Source: Streptomyces sp. AC1-42W (GTDB lineage: Bacteria; Actinomycetota; Actinomycetes; Streptomycetales; Streptomycetaceae). Taken from it: DNA of 64,000 nt. Both the position numbers and the translations under genes were made by a program. Under the pieces are notes generated by a model. That model worked only from the letters and a program-made list of their open reading frames with translations, was not told where the DNA came from and did not search any database. Each line of letters starts with the position of its first letter. Within the stretch, counting starts at the first letter, position 1. Below are positions 9,579 to 18,618 of this stretch, in pieces. The stretch lies in the NCBI RefSeq assembly GCF_003248355.1, contig NZ_QKWY01000001.1, positions 2,562,001 to 2,626,000 of the forward strand, in the 5' to 3' direction.

Positions 9579-11615
9579 GTGACGGATCAGGCGGTGGACA
9601 CCAGCGGCCCGGCCGAGGCAGCGGGGACCGAGGAGCCTGCCGTCCGTGAAACGGCCCGATTCTTCGGCCGCGAACGGGAGTTGAAACAACTGCGCGCCGA
9701 CATCGAGCGCGCCGGACTCGACACCATGGCCGGCCGCCGCAGCGCCCGCGCACGGGTCCTCCTGATCGCCGGACGCCCCGGCTCCGGCCGCACCGCGCTG
9801 GCCGCCGAACTCGCCCGCAGGCTCCTGGAGGCCGGCGACTACCCGGACGGGCTGCTGCGCGTCCGGCTCACCGGCAACGACGGCACCCCCGTCCCCACCG
9901 AACGCGCCGCCCGCGCCCTCCTGGACCGGCTCGGCATCGCAGGCCCGCCCGGCGCCGACGAGGACGAACTCACCGAGACGCTCCGCGAGGCCCTGGCCAC
10001 CCGCCGCGCCCTGCTCCTGCTCGACGACGCGCCGGACGCCGAACAGGTCGACCCGCTGCTCCCGGACAACCCGGACTGCCTGGTCGTCGCCACGTCCGGC
10101 GGCCCGCTCACCGGCATCCCCGGCGTCCGCCCCTGCACCATCGGCGGCCTGGACACCGGCTCCGCCGTCCAGCTCCTGGGCCGCGCCACCGGCCAGGTCA
10201 GGATCACCGTGGACCCGCTGGCCGCGCAGACCATGGCCGAGGAGTGCGGCGGACAGCCCGCCGCGCTCGCCCTGGTCGGCGGCTGGCTCGCCGCCCGACC
10301 GACCGCCTCCGTGGCCGACGCCACGCGCCGGCTGCGCGCGCTGCCGGACGACGCCGAGGCACCGGCCGGGGCCCGCCCGCTGATCCGCGCCTTCCGCCTC
10401 GTCCACGACTCGCTGCCCGCCACCCCGGCCCGGATACTGCGCCTGCTCGCCCTCGCCCCCGGCGGCCTCGCCGACGCCCACACCGCCTCCGCGCTGGCCG
10501 GCTGCTCCGTGTCGGCCGCCCGGAGCACCCTCGACGACTTCGTGACGCTCGGGCTGCTGCGCCGCGAGGAGGACGTCGAGGAACCGCAGTACGAGGTGCC
10601 GGGCTGCCTCGCCGGGCTGCTGCGGGCCCTGCTGGACGACCGGGACCGCCCGGCCGAGATCCAGCTCGCCCGCGCCCGCATGCTGGAGCGCACCGTGCGC
10701 CTGCTCCAGTCCTGCCGGGCCGTCACCGACCCGGAGGGCTCCCCGGCCCGCCGCCGGCTCGCCGGGCTCCCGCGCACGCTGCGCTTCCCCGGCCCGGACG
10801 CGGCCGCCGCCTGGCTGCGCGCCCGCAGGCCCGCGCTGCTGGCCGCCGCACGGGCCGCCGTGCGGGACGGCGAGCTGGACACCCTGGCCCGCAGGCTGGT
10901 CGCTGCGCTGGTGCGGGCCCTGGCCGCCCACGAGGGCACCGACGCCGCGGCGCCCGACCTGTACGCCCTGCACGGCCTGGTGCTGGCCGTCGCGGTCCGC
11001 CGCGACCTGCCCCGCGAACGGGCGGCGGCCCTGCTCAACCTGGCCGACCTGGACGCCGGGACCGGCCGGACGAAGGAGGCGCTCGCCCGCTACCGGGAGG
11101 CGCTGGACGCCGGGCGGGCCGCGAAGGACCCGTACGCCACCGGGCGGGCCATGGAGTCCATCGGCGGCGCCTACGCGGAGCTGGGCGACTACCACCGGGC
11201 CTCCGACTGGTACGGGCGGGCGCTCGCCCAGCGCCTCACCCAGGGCGAGGCGGCGGAGGCGGCGCGCCTCTACGGACGGCTCGGCGCGGTCCACACCTAC
11301 GCCGGGCGGTACGGGGAGGCGCTGCGCAACTGGCGGGCCGCCGCGGCCGGCCACCGCAGGCTCGGCGATCTGCCGGCCCAGGCGCGGGCGCTCAGCGAGA
11401 CGGCCCGGGTCCAGGAGTACGCGGGCCGGCCGCAGGAGTCGCTGCGCACCTGCCGGGAGGCGGTGGAGTGGGCGCGGCGGGTCGGGGACGTGCGGTTGCA
11501 GGCGGCGCTGGAGCTCCGGCTCGCCGACACCTTGGACCGCCTCGGCGACCCGGCGGCGGCCGGGCTGCACCGGGGTACGGCCGACCGATTGCTGGGCGGA
11601 ACGAGTCCGGCCTAA
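9579..11615 (+). CDS. NB-ARC-like NTPase with C-terminal TPR repeats
   Basis: 678-residue cytosolic STAND-type protein. An unstructured start is followed by FFGRERELKQL, then the P-loop AGRPGSGRTAL (about 63-73), where the canonical Lys is Arg, and a Walker B RALLLLDDAPDAEQVD (about 145-160). A winged-helix-like segment (FRLVHDSLPATPARILRLLALAPGG) follows, then TPR repeats over roughly residues 470-660 with A-x-x-x-Y/G-x-A-L periodicity. There is no DNA-binding or effector domain. GTG 9579 follows GTGGAGCGTGGCCC. Likely role: signal-responsive scaffold or regulator (inference). Confidence 0.75.
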   Translation: MTDQAVDTSGPAEAAGTEEPAVRETARFFGRERELKQLRADIERAGLDTMAGRRSARARVLLIAGRPGSGRTALAAELARRLLEAGDYPDGLLRVRLTGNDGTPVPTERAARALLDRLGIAGPPGADEDELTETLREALATRRALLLLDDAPDAEQVDPLLPDNPDCLVVATSGGPLTGIPGVRPCTIGGLDTGSAVQLLGRATGQVRITVDPLAAQTMAEECGGQPAALALVGGWLAARPTASVADATRRLRALPDDAEAPAGARPLIRAFRLVHDSLPATPARILRLLALAPGGLADAHTASALAGCSVSAARSTLDDFVTLGLLRREEDVEEPQYEVPGCLAGLLRALLDDRDRPAEIQLARARMLERTVRLLQSCRAVTDPEGSPARRRLAGLPRTLRFPGPDAAAAWLRARRPALLAAARAAVRDGELDTLARRLVAALVRALAAHEGTDAAAPDLYALHGLVLAVAVRRDLPRERAAALLNLADLDAGTGRTKEALARYREALDAGRAAKDPYATGRAMESIGGAYAELGDYHRASDWYGRALAQRLTQGEAAEAARLYGRLGAVHTYAGRYGEALRNWRAAAAGHRRLGDLPAQARALSETARVQEYAGRPQESLRTCREAVEWARRVGDVRLQAALELRLADTLDRLGDPAAAGLHRGTADRLLGGTSPA

Positions 11616-11787
11616 GAAACCCGCAGTGCTTCGCGGGAAAAATAATGCTTTGCAAGGCTAGACAGCTGGAAGTCCTTCATTAGACTGGCTGTACCGCGCC
11701 CGTTCGCGGTGCCTTCACATGCGGTGCAACTACCCCTTTTGCAGCGCTGTGCCCGGATTATCCTCTGAGCCAAGGACCGTGATCGAC

Positions 11788-12903
11788 ATGAAGGTCGGCA
11801 TCCCCCGCGAAGTCAAGAACAACGAGTTCCGCGTGGCGATCACGCCTGCCGGTGTGCATGAGCTCGTCCGCCACGGCCACCAGGTCGTCGTCGAGCGGAG
11901 TGCCGGCGCGGGCTCCTCCATCACCGACGAGGAGTACGTGGCGGCCGGGGCGGCCATCCTGGAGACCGCCGACGAGGTCTGGGCCGCCGCCGACCTGCTG
12001 CTCAAGGTCAAGGAGCCGGTCGCCGAGGAGTACCACCGCCTCCGCAAGGGCCAGACCCTCTTCACCTACCTGCACCTCGCCGCCTCCCGCGAGTGCACCG
12101 ACGCCCTGCTGGAGTCGGGCACCACCGCCATCGCCTACGAGACCGTCGAGACCGCGAACCGCGCGCTGCCGCTGCTCGCCCCGATGTCCGAGGTCGCGGG
12201 CCGGCTGGCCCCGCAGGTCGGCGCGTACCACCTGATGCGCTCGGCCGGCGGCCGTGGTGTGCTGCCGGGCGGCGTGCCCGGTACGGCGGCCGGCCGGGCC
12301 GTCGTCATCGGCGGCGGCGTCTCCGGCTGGAACGCCACCCAGATCGCCGTGGGCCTCGGCTTCCACGTCACCCTGCTCGACAAGGACATCAACAAGCTCC
12401 GCGAGGCGGACAAGATCTTCGGCACCAAGGTGCAGACGGTCGTCTCCAACGCCTTCGAGCTGGAGAAGGCGGTCGTCGAGGCCGACCTCGTCATCGGTGC
12501 CGTGCTCATCCCCGGTGCCAAGGCGCCGAAGCTGGTCACCAACGAGCTGGTCGCCAGGATGAAGCCCGGAAGTGTACTTGTCGACATTGCGATCGACCAG
12601 GGCGGCTGCTTCGAGGACTCGCACGCCACGACCCACGCCGAGCCCACCTTCACGGTGCACAACTCGGTCTTCTACTGCGTCGCCAACATGCCCGGCGCGG
12701 TGCCCAACACCTCGACGTACGCCCTCACCAACGCCACGCTGCCGTACATCGTGGAGCTGGCCAACCGGGGCTGGCAGGAGGCGCTGCGCCGCGACGCCGC
12801 CCTCGCCAAGGGCCTCAACACCCATGACGGACAGGTGGTTTACCGCGAGGTGGCGGAGGCGCACGGCCTCGACCACGTCGAACTGAGTTCGCTCATCGGC
12901 TGA
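11788..12903 (+). CDS. ald: Alanine dehydrogenase
   Basis: NAD-dependent interconversion of L-alanine and pyruvate plus ammonia. 371 residues, exactly the usual family length when starting at ATG 11788 (MKVGIPREVKNNE). A GTG at 11779 is also possible and sits closer to AAGGA. N-terminal catalytic domain with KVKEPV and the YLHLA histidine region; NAD-binding loop VIGGGVSGWNA (about 172-182); LVDIAIDQGGC and NMPGAVPNTSTYALTN further on. All conserved motifs are intact. Confidence 0.95.
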   Translation: MKVGIPREVKNNEFRVAITPAGVHELVRHGHQVVVERSAGAGSSITDEEYVAAGAAILETADEVWAAADLLLKVKEPVAEEYHRLRKGQTLFTYLHLAASRECTDALLESGTTAIAYETVETANRALPLLAPMSEVAGRLAPQVGAYHLMRSAGGRGVLPGGVPGTAAGRAVVIGGGVSGWNATQIAVGLGFHVTLLDKDINKLREADKIFGTKVQTVVSNAFELEKAVVEADLVIGAVLIPGAKAPKLVTNELVARMKPGSVLVDIAIDQGGCFEDSHATTHAEPTFTVHNSVFYCVANMPGAVPNTSTYALTNATLPYIVELANRGWQEALRRDAALAKGLNTHDGQVVYREVAEAHGLDHVELSSLIG

Positions 12904-13227
12904 CGGTCAACCGACTTCGTCAACTCCGCGTGACCGGCCGGACCTTGTTGTCAAGGTCCGGCCGGAGGCGTGCCCGGAGCCCGCGCGCCCCCGAGCAACT
13001 CGTCGTGAACGTAACCATTCAACCGTTTCGTACACTCGGGAAAAGTGTGCTCCGGGCACGGCGCGCCCTTGACAGCGGGGCGTTCGATTGCCGACACAAC
13101 GTGCCGGGTCCGGCGGATTGTGTTGCTGCGGACAGGGGACACGCCATAGAGTCGCCAATCGTCGGCATGGTGCCACGCTGACCTATCGATAAGTTTCCTG
13201 GTCACGTCCAAGGAGGTAAGACGACTT
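12904..13227. other. Intergenic region: ald terminator and promoter of the parA gene
   Basis: 324 bp without a gene. It holds the hairpin annotated at 12934-12965, a candidate promoter TTGCTG-18-TAGAGT (about 13122-13152), and the strong ribosome site CCAAGGAGGT just before the GTG start at 13228. The promoter call is by eye only. Confidence 0.5.
12934..12965 (+). terminator. Perfect 14-bp hairpin terminator after ald
   Basis: CCGGCCGGACCTTG pairs perfectly with CAAGGTCCGGCCGG around the loop TTGT, 30 nt after the ald stop. There is no T-tract. Confidence 0.75.
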
Positions 13228-14388
13228 GTGAATGAGTCGACAATTACTCCCGGAGGTGTTCGACCAGGGATGCCCGCACGGGGCCGGAGCCCGCACGGGC
13301 TGGAGGCTGTCGGCTCCGTCGCTGTCCGCACCTTCGCCACCCACCAGCACATGACGACAGTCCCCCAGATGATGGACGGCCTACACGTGAACGCCATGGC
13401 CGGCAACGAGAGTGGCCGGGACACCGCCCCCCTCGCCGACTTCGACGAGACGCCCCAGGGGCACTTCTACGACCCCGACGCCGAGTACGAGCCCGATCCG
13501 GAGTACGCGGCCACGCTCGCGCCGGACGCGGCCCGCCAGCGCCGCGAGCGGATCGGCCCGACCGGCCGCCCCCTGCCCTACTTCCCGATTCCGGGCCCGC
13601 TGACCGATCACGGCCCCGCGAAGATCATCGCGATGTGCAACCAGAAGGGCGGCGTCGGCAAGACGACGTCGACCATCAACCTGGGCGCGGCACTCGCGGA
13701 GTACGGACGCCGTGTCCTGCTCGTCGACTTCGACCCGCAGGGCGCCCTCTCGGTCGGCCTCGGGGTCAACCCGATGGAGCTGGACCTGACCGTCTACAAC
13801 CTGCTCATGGAGCGGGGCATGGCGGCAGACGAGGTCCTGCTGAAGACCGCGGTCCCCAACATGGACCTGCTCCCCAGCAACATCGACCTCTCCGCGGCCG
13901 AGGTGCAGCTCGTCAGCGAGGTGGCCCGCGAGTCCACGCTGCAGCGCGCCCTCAAGCCGCTGATGGCCGACTACGACTACATCGTGATCGACTGCCAGCC
14001 CTCGCTCGGCCTGCTCACGGTGAACGCGCTGACCGCCGCGCACAAGGTCATAGTGCCGCTCGAGTGCGAGTTCTTCGCGCTGCGCGGGGTGGCCCTGCTC
14101 ACCGAGACCATCGAGAAGGTCCAGGAGCGGCTCAACCCGGAGCTGGAGCTCGACGGCATCCTCGCCACCATGTACGACTCCCGTACGGTGCACAGCCGCG
14201 AGGTCCTGGCGCGCGTCGTCGAGGCATTCGACGACCACGTCTACCACACGGTCATCGGGCGCACGGTCCGCTTCCCGGAGACCACGGTCGCCGGTGAGCC
14301 CATCACCACGTACGCCTCCAACTCGGTCGGTGCCGCCGCCTATCGCCAGCTCGCCAGGGAGGTGCTCGCCCGGTGTCACGCCGAGTGA
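13228..14388 (+). CDS. ParA-family partition ATPase
   Basis: Deviant Walker-type ATPase of the ParA/Soj/MinD class, 386 residues. A Pro/Asp/Glu-rich extension of about 130 residues precedes IIAMCNQKGGVGKTTSTINL (P-loop near 140-147), then LLVDFDPQGALSVGLG (Walker A'), YIVIDCQPSLG (Walker B) and VPLECEFFALRG. It is not the oriC-linked parA, which lies elsewhere in Streptomyces. It overlaps the next gene by 16 nt and precedes scpA-scpB, which suggests a role in chromosome organisation. GTG 13228 follows a very strong AAGGAGGT. Confidence 0.88.
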   Translation: MNESTITPGGVRPGMPARGRSPHGLEAVGSVAVRTFATHQHMTTVPQMMDGLHVNAMAGNESGRDTAPLADFDETPQGHFYDPDAEYEPDPEYAATLAPDAARQRRERIGPTGRPLPYFPIPGPLTDHGPAKIIAMCNQKGGVGKTTSTINLGAALAEYGRRVLLVDFDPQGALSVGLGVNPMELDLTVYNLLMERGMAADEVLLKTAVPNMDLLPSNIDLSAAEVQLVSEVARESTLQRALKPLMADYDYIVIDCQPSLGLLTVNALTAAHKVIVPLECEFFALRGVALLTETIEKVQERLNPELELDGILATMYDSRTVHSREVLARVVEAFDDHVYHTVIGRTVRFPETTVAGEPITTYASNSVGAAAYRQLAREVLARCHAE

Positions 14389-14975
14389 GTCTGCCCGGAG
14401 CCGACGAACTGTTCCGTACGACCGGGGGGATGGGGCTGCAGTCCTCGTCGCCCGCCGAACGGAGGCGCAAGGCGAACGCCGCCGAGGTCCGGGTGCCGGC
14501 TCCGGCCGGTGAGAACGAACCCGGCACCGACGCCGCCGGGGAGGCCGCCCCGGACCCCGGCACCGCACCCGCCCGCCCCGAGCACTCGACGGCCGGCGCC
14601 GACACGGGCGACTCGCGCAGCCGGGGCGAGGCCGGCGACCGGGTCGCGGTCGCCGCGCAGGCCGCCCGCCGCCCGCAGCAGCCCGCCGAGCGTGAGCCGG
14701 CCCAGGCCCCCGTGGTGCAGCAGCAGCGCCGGCGCGGCGGACGCGGGGCGAACCGGCGGCCCAGCGGCCGCGAGCGCCACGACGAGAAGATCACGGTCTA
14801 CGTCTCCGCCGAGGAGCTGATGGACCTGGAGCACGCGCGCCTCGTCCTGCGCGGCGAGCACGGCCTCGCCGTGGACCGGGGCCGGATCGTCCGCGAGGCG
14901 GTCGCCGTGGTCCTGGCCGACCTGGAGTCCCGGGGCGACGCGAGCATCCTCGTACGGCGACTGCGCGGCCGCTGA
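14373..14975 (+). CDS. Possible ribbon-helix-helix partner of the ParA protein
   Basis: 200 residues. Residues 1-130 are low-complexity (Ala, Pro, Arg, Gln) and probably disordered. The last 65 residues begin KITVYVSAEELMDLEHARLV and continue through VDRGRIVREAVAVVLADLE, a beta-strand plus two helices pattern like MetJ/Arc or ParG DNA-binding domains. The GTG start lies inside the parA 3' end (16-nt overlap), implying translational coupling. I do not recognise a named family. A DNA-binding partner of ParA is inferred from fold pattern and coupling. Confidence 0.7.
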   Translation: MSRRVSLPGADELFRTTGGMGLQSSSPAERRRKANAAEVRVPAPAGENEPGTDAAGEAAPDPGTAPARPEHSTAGADTGDSRSRGEAGDRVAVAAQAARRPQQPAEREPAQAPVVQQQRRRGGRGANRRPSGRERHDEKITVYVSAEELMDLEHARLVLRGEHGLAVDRGRIVREAVAVVLADLESRGDASILVRRLRGR

Positions 14976-15047
14976 CCGGCACGCGGGTAGCCTGCCCCGA
15001 GGGGCCGCCGCCCGCCGCCGTATCCCCTTCCGCGCACCTGGACCTCC

Positions 15048-16022
15048 ATGCCGACACCCGACGAGCCCGCCCGCACCGCCCGCCGCCCGCTGGGGCGCGG
15101 ACCCGGGGCGGGCGCCGCGCCCGTGGAGACGCCGCCCGAGGCCGCCGGGGTCCCCGAGCCGCCCGCGCCCGCAGGCGCCCCCGAATCCGAGGCATCCGCG
15201 CCCGCTTCCGGCGACGGCCGGTTCACCGTGCGGCTGGCCAACTTCGAGGGGCCCTTCGATCTGCTGCTCCAGCTGATCTCCAAGCACAAGATGGATGTGA
15301 CCGAGGTCGCGCTGTCGAAGGTCACCGACGAGTTCATGGCCCACATCCGGGCCATGGGCCCCGACTGGGACCTGGACCAGACGACCGAGTTCCTGGTGGT
15401 CGCCGCGACCCTCCTCGACCTCAAGGCCGCCCGGCTGCTCCCGGCGGCCGAGGTGGAGGACGAGGCGGACCTGGCGCTCCTGGAGGCCAGGGACCTGCTC
15501 TTCGCCCGGCTCCTGCAGTACCGCGCGTACAAGCGGGTCGCGGAGATCTTCAGCGACCGCCTCGCGTCCGAGGCCCGCCGCTTCCCCCGTACCGTCGGCC
15601 TCGAACCGCACCACGCCGAACTGCTGCCGGACGTCGTCATCGGCATCGGCGCCGAGGGCTTCGCCCGGCTGGCCGTGAAGGCGATGCGGCCCCGGCCCCG
15701 GCCGCAGGTGTACGTCGACCACATCCACGCCCCGCTGGTCAGCGTGCGCGAGCAGGCGGGCATCGTGGTGGCGCGGGTCCGCGAGGCGGGGGAGATCAGC
15801 TTCCGGGAGCTGACCGCGGACGCCCCGGACACCCTCACCGTCGTCGCCCGCTTCCTCGCCCTGCTGGAGCTGTACCGGGAGAAGGCCGTCGCCCTGGACC
15901 AGGACGTGGCGCTCGGCGAGCTGATGGTGCGCTGGGCGGGGCGGGAGGGCGCCGAGCCGGCTGTGACGGACGAGTTCGACCAGGAGGCCCCGGACGCCTC
16001 ACCGCACCCCCGAAGGACGTGA
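15048..16022 (+). CDS. scpA: Segregation and condensation protein ScpA (kleisin)
   Basis: Kleisin subunit of the SMC-ScpAB condensin. 324 residues with an Ala/Pro-rich extension of about 55 residues before FTVRLANFEGPFDLLLQLI, the canonical ScpA start. Next come KVTDEFMAHI and TEFLVVAATLLDLKAARLLP, and a C-terminal winged helix (ISFRELTADAPDTLTVVARFLALLELYR) that contacts the SMC head. The ribosome site is weak. The stop lies 4 nt before scpB. Confidence 0.94.
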   Translation: MPTPDEPARTARRPLGRGPGAGAAPVETPPEAAGVPEPPAPAGAPESEASAPASGDGRFTVRLANFEGPFDLLLQLISKHKMDVTEVALSKVTDEFMAHIRAMGPDWDLDQTTEFLVVAATLLDLKAARLLPAAEVEDEADLALLEARDLLFARLLQYRAYKRVAEIFSDRLASEARRFPRTVGLEPHHAELLPDVVIGIGAEGFARLAVKAMRPRPRPQVYVDHIHAPLVSVREQAGIVVARVREAGEISFRELTADAPDTLTVVARFLALLELYREKAVALDQDVALGELMVRWAGREGAEPAVTDEFDQEAPDASPHPRRT

Positions 16023-16026
16023 CGCC

Positions 16027-16674
16027 ATGAGCGAGCAGGGCCCCACCGGCTCCCCGGTCGCGGATCTCGACCTCAAGCCCGCCCTGGAGGCCGTCCTGAT
16101 GGTCGTGGACGAGCCGGCCACCGAGGAGCACCTCGCGAAGATCCTGGAGCGGCCCCGCCGGGCCGTGGCGGCCGCGCTGCGCGAACTGGCCGGCGAGTAC
16201 ACCGCGCAGCGGCGCGGCTTCGACCTCCGGCTCGTCGCGGGCGGCTGGCGGTTCTACACCCGGCCCGAGTACGCGGCGGCGGTCGAGGGGTTCGTGCTGG
16301 ACGGCCAGCACGCCCGGCTGACCCAGGCGGCGCTGGAGACCCTGGCGGTGGTCGCGTACCGGCAGCCGGTGAGCCGCTCGCGGGTCTCGGCGGTGCGCGG
16401 CGTGAACTGTGACGGGGTCATGCGGACCCTGCTCCAGCGGGGCCTCGTCGAGGAGGCGGGCACGGAACCCGAAACAGGTGCGATCCTGTACAGGACGACG
16501 AACTACTTTCTGGAGCGGATGGGCCTGCGTGGCCTGGATGAGCTCCCGGAGCTCGCGCCCTTCCTCCCCGAGGCGGACGCGATCGAGGCCGAGACGCCAG
16601 AGGGTGTGCCGTCGTTCGATCCGGACGCACCGGACACCCCGGATACTCACGCAGACGACAAGACGGACTTTTGA
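16027..16674 (+). CDS. scpB: Segregation and condensation protein ScpB
   Basis: Dimeric winged-helix partner of ScpA in SMC condensin, 215 residues of usual length. It contains ALEAVLMVVDEPATEEHLAKIL, the RGFDLRLVAGGWRFYTRPEY wing and QAALETLAVVAYRQPVSRSRV with RGVNCDGVMRTLLQRGLV, all typical. It has an acidic C-terminal tail. It starts 4 nt after scpA and its TGA overlaps the next ATG by one base (TGATG), so the three genes are coupled. Confidence 0.94.
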   Translation: MSEQGPTGSPVADLDLKPALEAVLMVVDEPATEEHLAKILERPRRAVAAALRELAGEYTAQRRGFDLRLVAGGWRFYTRPEYAAAVEGFVLDGQHARLTQAALETLAVVAYRQPVSRSRVSAVRGVNCDGVMRTLLQRGLVEEAGTEPETGAILYRTTNYFLERMGLRGLDELPELAPFLPEADAIEAETPEGVPSFDPDAPDTPDTHADDKTDF

Positions 16675-17831
16675 TGCGAAGCAGTGGCAGGAACAGCGGT
16701 AGCGGCGGCAGGAGCGGCGGCAGCGGCGGGGGCCGGAGCGGCAGGAACCACAGCGGCACCGGCCGGAACAGCAACCCGAACGCGCGGACGCCCCGCTCCG
16801 AGCGCGAGGACCGCCGGAACGAGGAGCGCCCCCGCAAGCCCAGGCCCGAGGAGCGCCGCTACGAGGTGGGCTCCGACCGGCCCGGCGCCGACGGGGCTCG
16901 CAAGGGGCGCGGCGCGGCGGCCCGGGGCGGCGCCAAGGGCGGTCCGAAGAGCCCGCAGGGCGGCGGCGCGAAGGGCGGCCCCCGGCGCGGCCCGTACGGC
17001 GCCCCGGCGCGCCCGCGCGAGCTGGACGCGAAGATCGAGCAGCGCAACCGCGACCGGTACGCGAACAAGCCCGAGATCAGGACCCCGAAGACGCACCCGG
17101 GCGCCGAGCAGGAGGGCGAGCGGCTGCAGAAGGTGCTCGCCCGGGCCGGCATGGGCTCGCGCCGCGCCTGCGAGGAGCTGATCGACCAGGGCAGGGTCGA
17201 GGTGAACGGTGAGATCGTCATCGAGCAGGGCATGCGCGTCGACGTTCACAAGGACGAGATCAAGGTGGACGGGCTGACCGTGGCCACCCAGTCCTACCTG
17301 TTCTTCGCGCTGAACAAGCCGGCCGGGGTCGTCGCCTCGATGGAGGACCCGGACGGGCGCCAGTGCCTCGGCGACTACGTCACCAACCGCGAGACGCGCC
17401 TCTTCCACGTCGGCCGGCTGGACACCGAGACCGAGGGCATCATCATGCTCACCAACCACGGCGAGCTGGCCCACCGTCTCACCCACCCCAAGTACGGCGT
17501 GAAGAAGACGTACCTGGCGGCCATCCAGGGCCCGCTCCCGCGCGACCTGGGCAAGCGGCTCAAGGACGGCATCCAGCTGGAGGACGGCTACGCCCGCGCC
17601 GACCACTTCCGGGTCGTGGAGAACACCGGCAAGAACTACCTGGTCGAGGTCACGCTGCACGAGGGCCGCAAGCACATCGTGCGCCGGATGCTGGCCGAGG
17701 CGGGCTTCCCGGTGGACCGGCTGGTGCGTACGGGCTTCGGCCCGATCGCCCTGGGCGACCAGAAGTCGGGCTGGCTGCGCCGGCTCACCAACACCGAGGT
17801 GGGCATGCTGATGCGCGAGGTCGGCCTGTAG
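16674..17831 (+). CDS. rluB: 23S rRNA pseudouridine synthase, RluB/RsuA family
   Basis: Isomerises a uridine in large-subunit rRNA. 385 residues. The first 140 are Gly/Arg/Ser/Lys-rich and basic, an RNA-binding type extension common in actinobacterial RluB. An S4 domain follows (ERLQKVLARAGMGSRRACEELI, about 150-210), then the catalytic domain with Asp250 in GRLDTETEGIIMLTN and the C-terminal VTLHEGRKHIVRRML. ATG 16674 shares a base with the scpB stop. scpA-scpB-rluB order is widely conserved. Confidence 0.92.
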   Translation: MRSSGRNSGSGGRSGGSGGGRSGRNHSGTGRNSNPNARTPRSEREDRRNEERPRKPRPEERRYEVGSDRPGADGARKGRGAAARGGAKGGPKSPQGGGAKGGPRRGPYGAPARPRELDAKIEQRNRDRYANKPEIRTPKTHPGAEQEGERLQKVLARAGMGSRRACEELIDQGRVEVNGEIVIEQGMRVDVHKDEIKVDGLTVATQSYLFFALNKPAGVVASMEDPDGRQCLGDYVTNRETRLFHVGRLDTETEGIIMLTNHGELAHRLTHPKYGVKKTYLAAIQGPLPRDLGKRLKDGIQLEDGYARADHFRVVENTGKNYLVEVTLHEGRKHIVRRMLAEAGFPVDRLVRTGFGPIALGDQKSGWLRRLTNTEVGMLMREVGL

Positions 17832-17853
17832 CCCTCCCTGTAGCCCGTACCCG

Positions 17854-17913
17854 AGGCCCGCGGCCGGTTCCGTTCCCGGATTCTTCCGGAAGGGAAACCG
17901 GCCGCGGGCCTTT
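17854..17913 (+). terminator. Terminator after rluB
   Basis: A perfect 16-bp stem, AGGCCCGCGGCCGGTT pairing with AACCGGCCGCGGGCCT, with a 26-nt loop and a TTT end. The tail lies directly upstream of the pnuC promoter. Confidence 0.8.
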
Positions 17914-17934
17914 CGCATGCCGCTCCGACCCTTT

Positions 17935-17951
17935 ATAGTCACAGTGACTAT
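17935..17951. promoter_or_regulatory. 17-bp palindrome overlapping a -10 box: probable NrtR operator of the pnuC operon
   Basis: ATAGTCACaGTGACTAT is a perfect palindrome around one base. TATAGT at 17934-17939 is a near-ideal -10 hexamer overlapping its left arm, with TTTCGC 17 nt upstream as a weak -35. The ribosome site AAGGAGG begins 2 nt after the palindrome. A repressor here would block RNA polymerase directly. NrtR is encoded in the same operon, and NrtR family sites are known to be AT-rich palindromes of this kind (family knowledge); direct binding is inference. Confidence 0.75.
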
Positions 17952-17964
17952 TAAGGAGGCGGGC

Positions 17965-18618
17965 GTGAGTCTCGCGGACATACTCGATCCCCTGCAGCAG
18001 CCGTTGGTGACGGTCCTGGACACCCCGGTCAGCTGGACCGAGGTGCTGGGCTTCGGCAGCGGCGCGCTGTGCGTCTGGCTCGTGGCCCGCCAGCACCTCG
18101 CCAACTGGCCGATCGGCATCGCCAACAACCTCTTCTTCATCCTGCTGTTCACCCAGTCCGGCCTCTACGCCGACGCCGGACTCCAGATCGTCTTCATCGC
18201 CCTCGCCGCGTACGGCTGGTGGACCTGGACCCACGGGGGTGGACCGGGCACGGACGGGCTGCCGGTGCGGCGCACCACGCGCACCGAGTGGACCGGGCTG
18301 CTCGTGGCGGGGGCGGTGGGGACCGTCGCGCTGACGGTCCTGCTCGACCGGGCCACCGACTCGACCGTGCCGTTCTGGGACGCCCTGACCACCGCGCTCT
18401 CGCTCGCGGCGACGTACGGGCAGTGCCGCAAGCTCGTCGAGTCCTGGTGGCTGTGGATCGCCGCCGACGTCGTCTACATCCCGCTGTACGCGCACAAGGA
18501 GCTGTACCTGACCTCGCTGCTGTACATCGGCTTCCTGACCCTGTGCCTGGCCGGCCTGCGCAACTGGCGCCGCGACCTGGCCACATCCGGCCCGCGACCC
18601 GCGAAGGTTCCGGCATGA
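17965..18618 (+). CDS. pnuC: Nicotinamide riboside/mononucleotide transporter PnuC
   Basis: Membrane permease that takes up nicotinamide riboside for NAD salvage. 217 residues with about seven hydrophobic segments. Family-typical WPIGIANNLFFILLF, YGWWTWTHGG and SWWLWIAADVVYIPLYAHK are all present. GTG 17965 follows the strong site AAGGAGG with 5 nt spacing; the longer open frame from 17917 would run through the operator. It overlaps the next gene by 4 nt (ATGA), the first of three identical couplings. Confidence 0.92.
   Translation: MSLADILDPLQQPLVTVLDTPVSWTEVLGFGSGALCVWLVARQHLANWPIGIANNLFFILLFTQSGLYADAGLQIVFIALAAYGWWTWTHGGGPGTDGLPVRRTTRTEWTGLLVAGAVGTVALTVLLDRATDSTVPFWDALTTALSLAATYGQCRKLVESWWLWIAADVVYIPLYAHKELYLTSLLYIGFLTLCLAGLRNWRRDLATSGPRPAKVPA

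Noticed and set aside
13065..13095. TTGACA as -35 of the parA promoter
   Set aside because: No acceptable -10 lies 16-19 bp downstream; TTGCTG-18-TAGAGT closer to the gene fits better.
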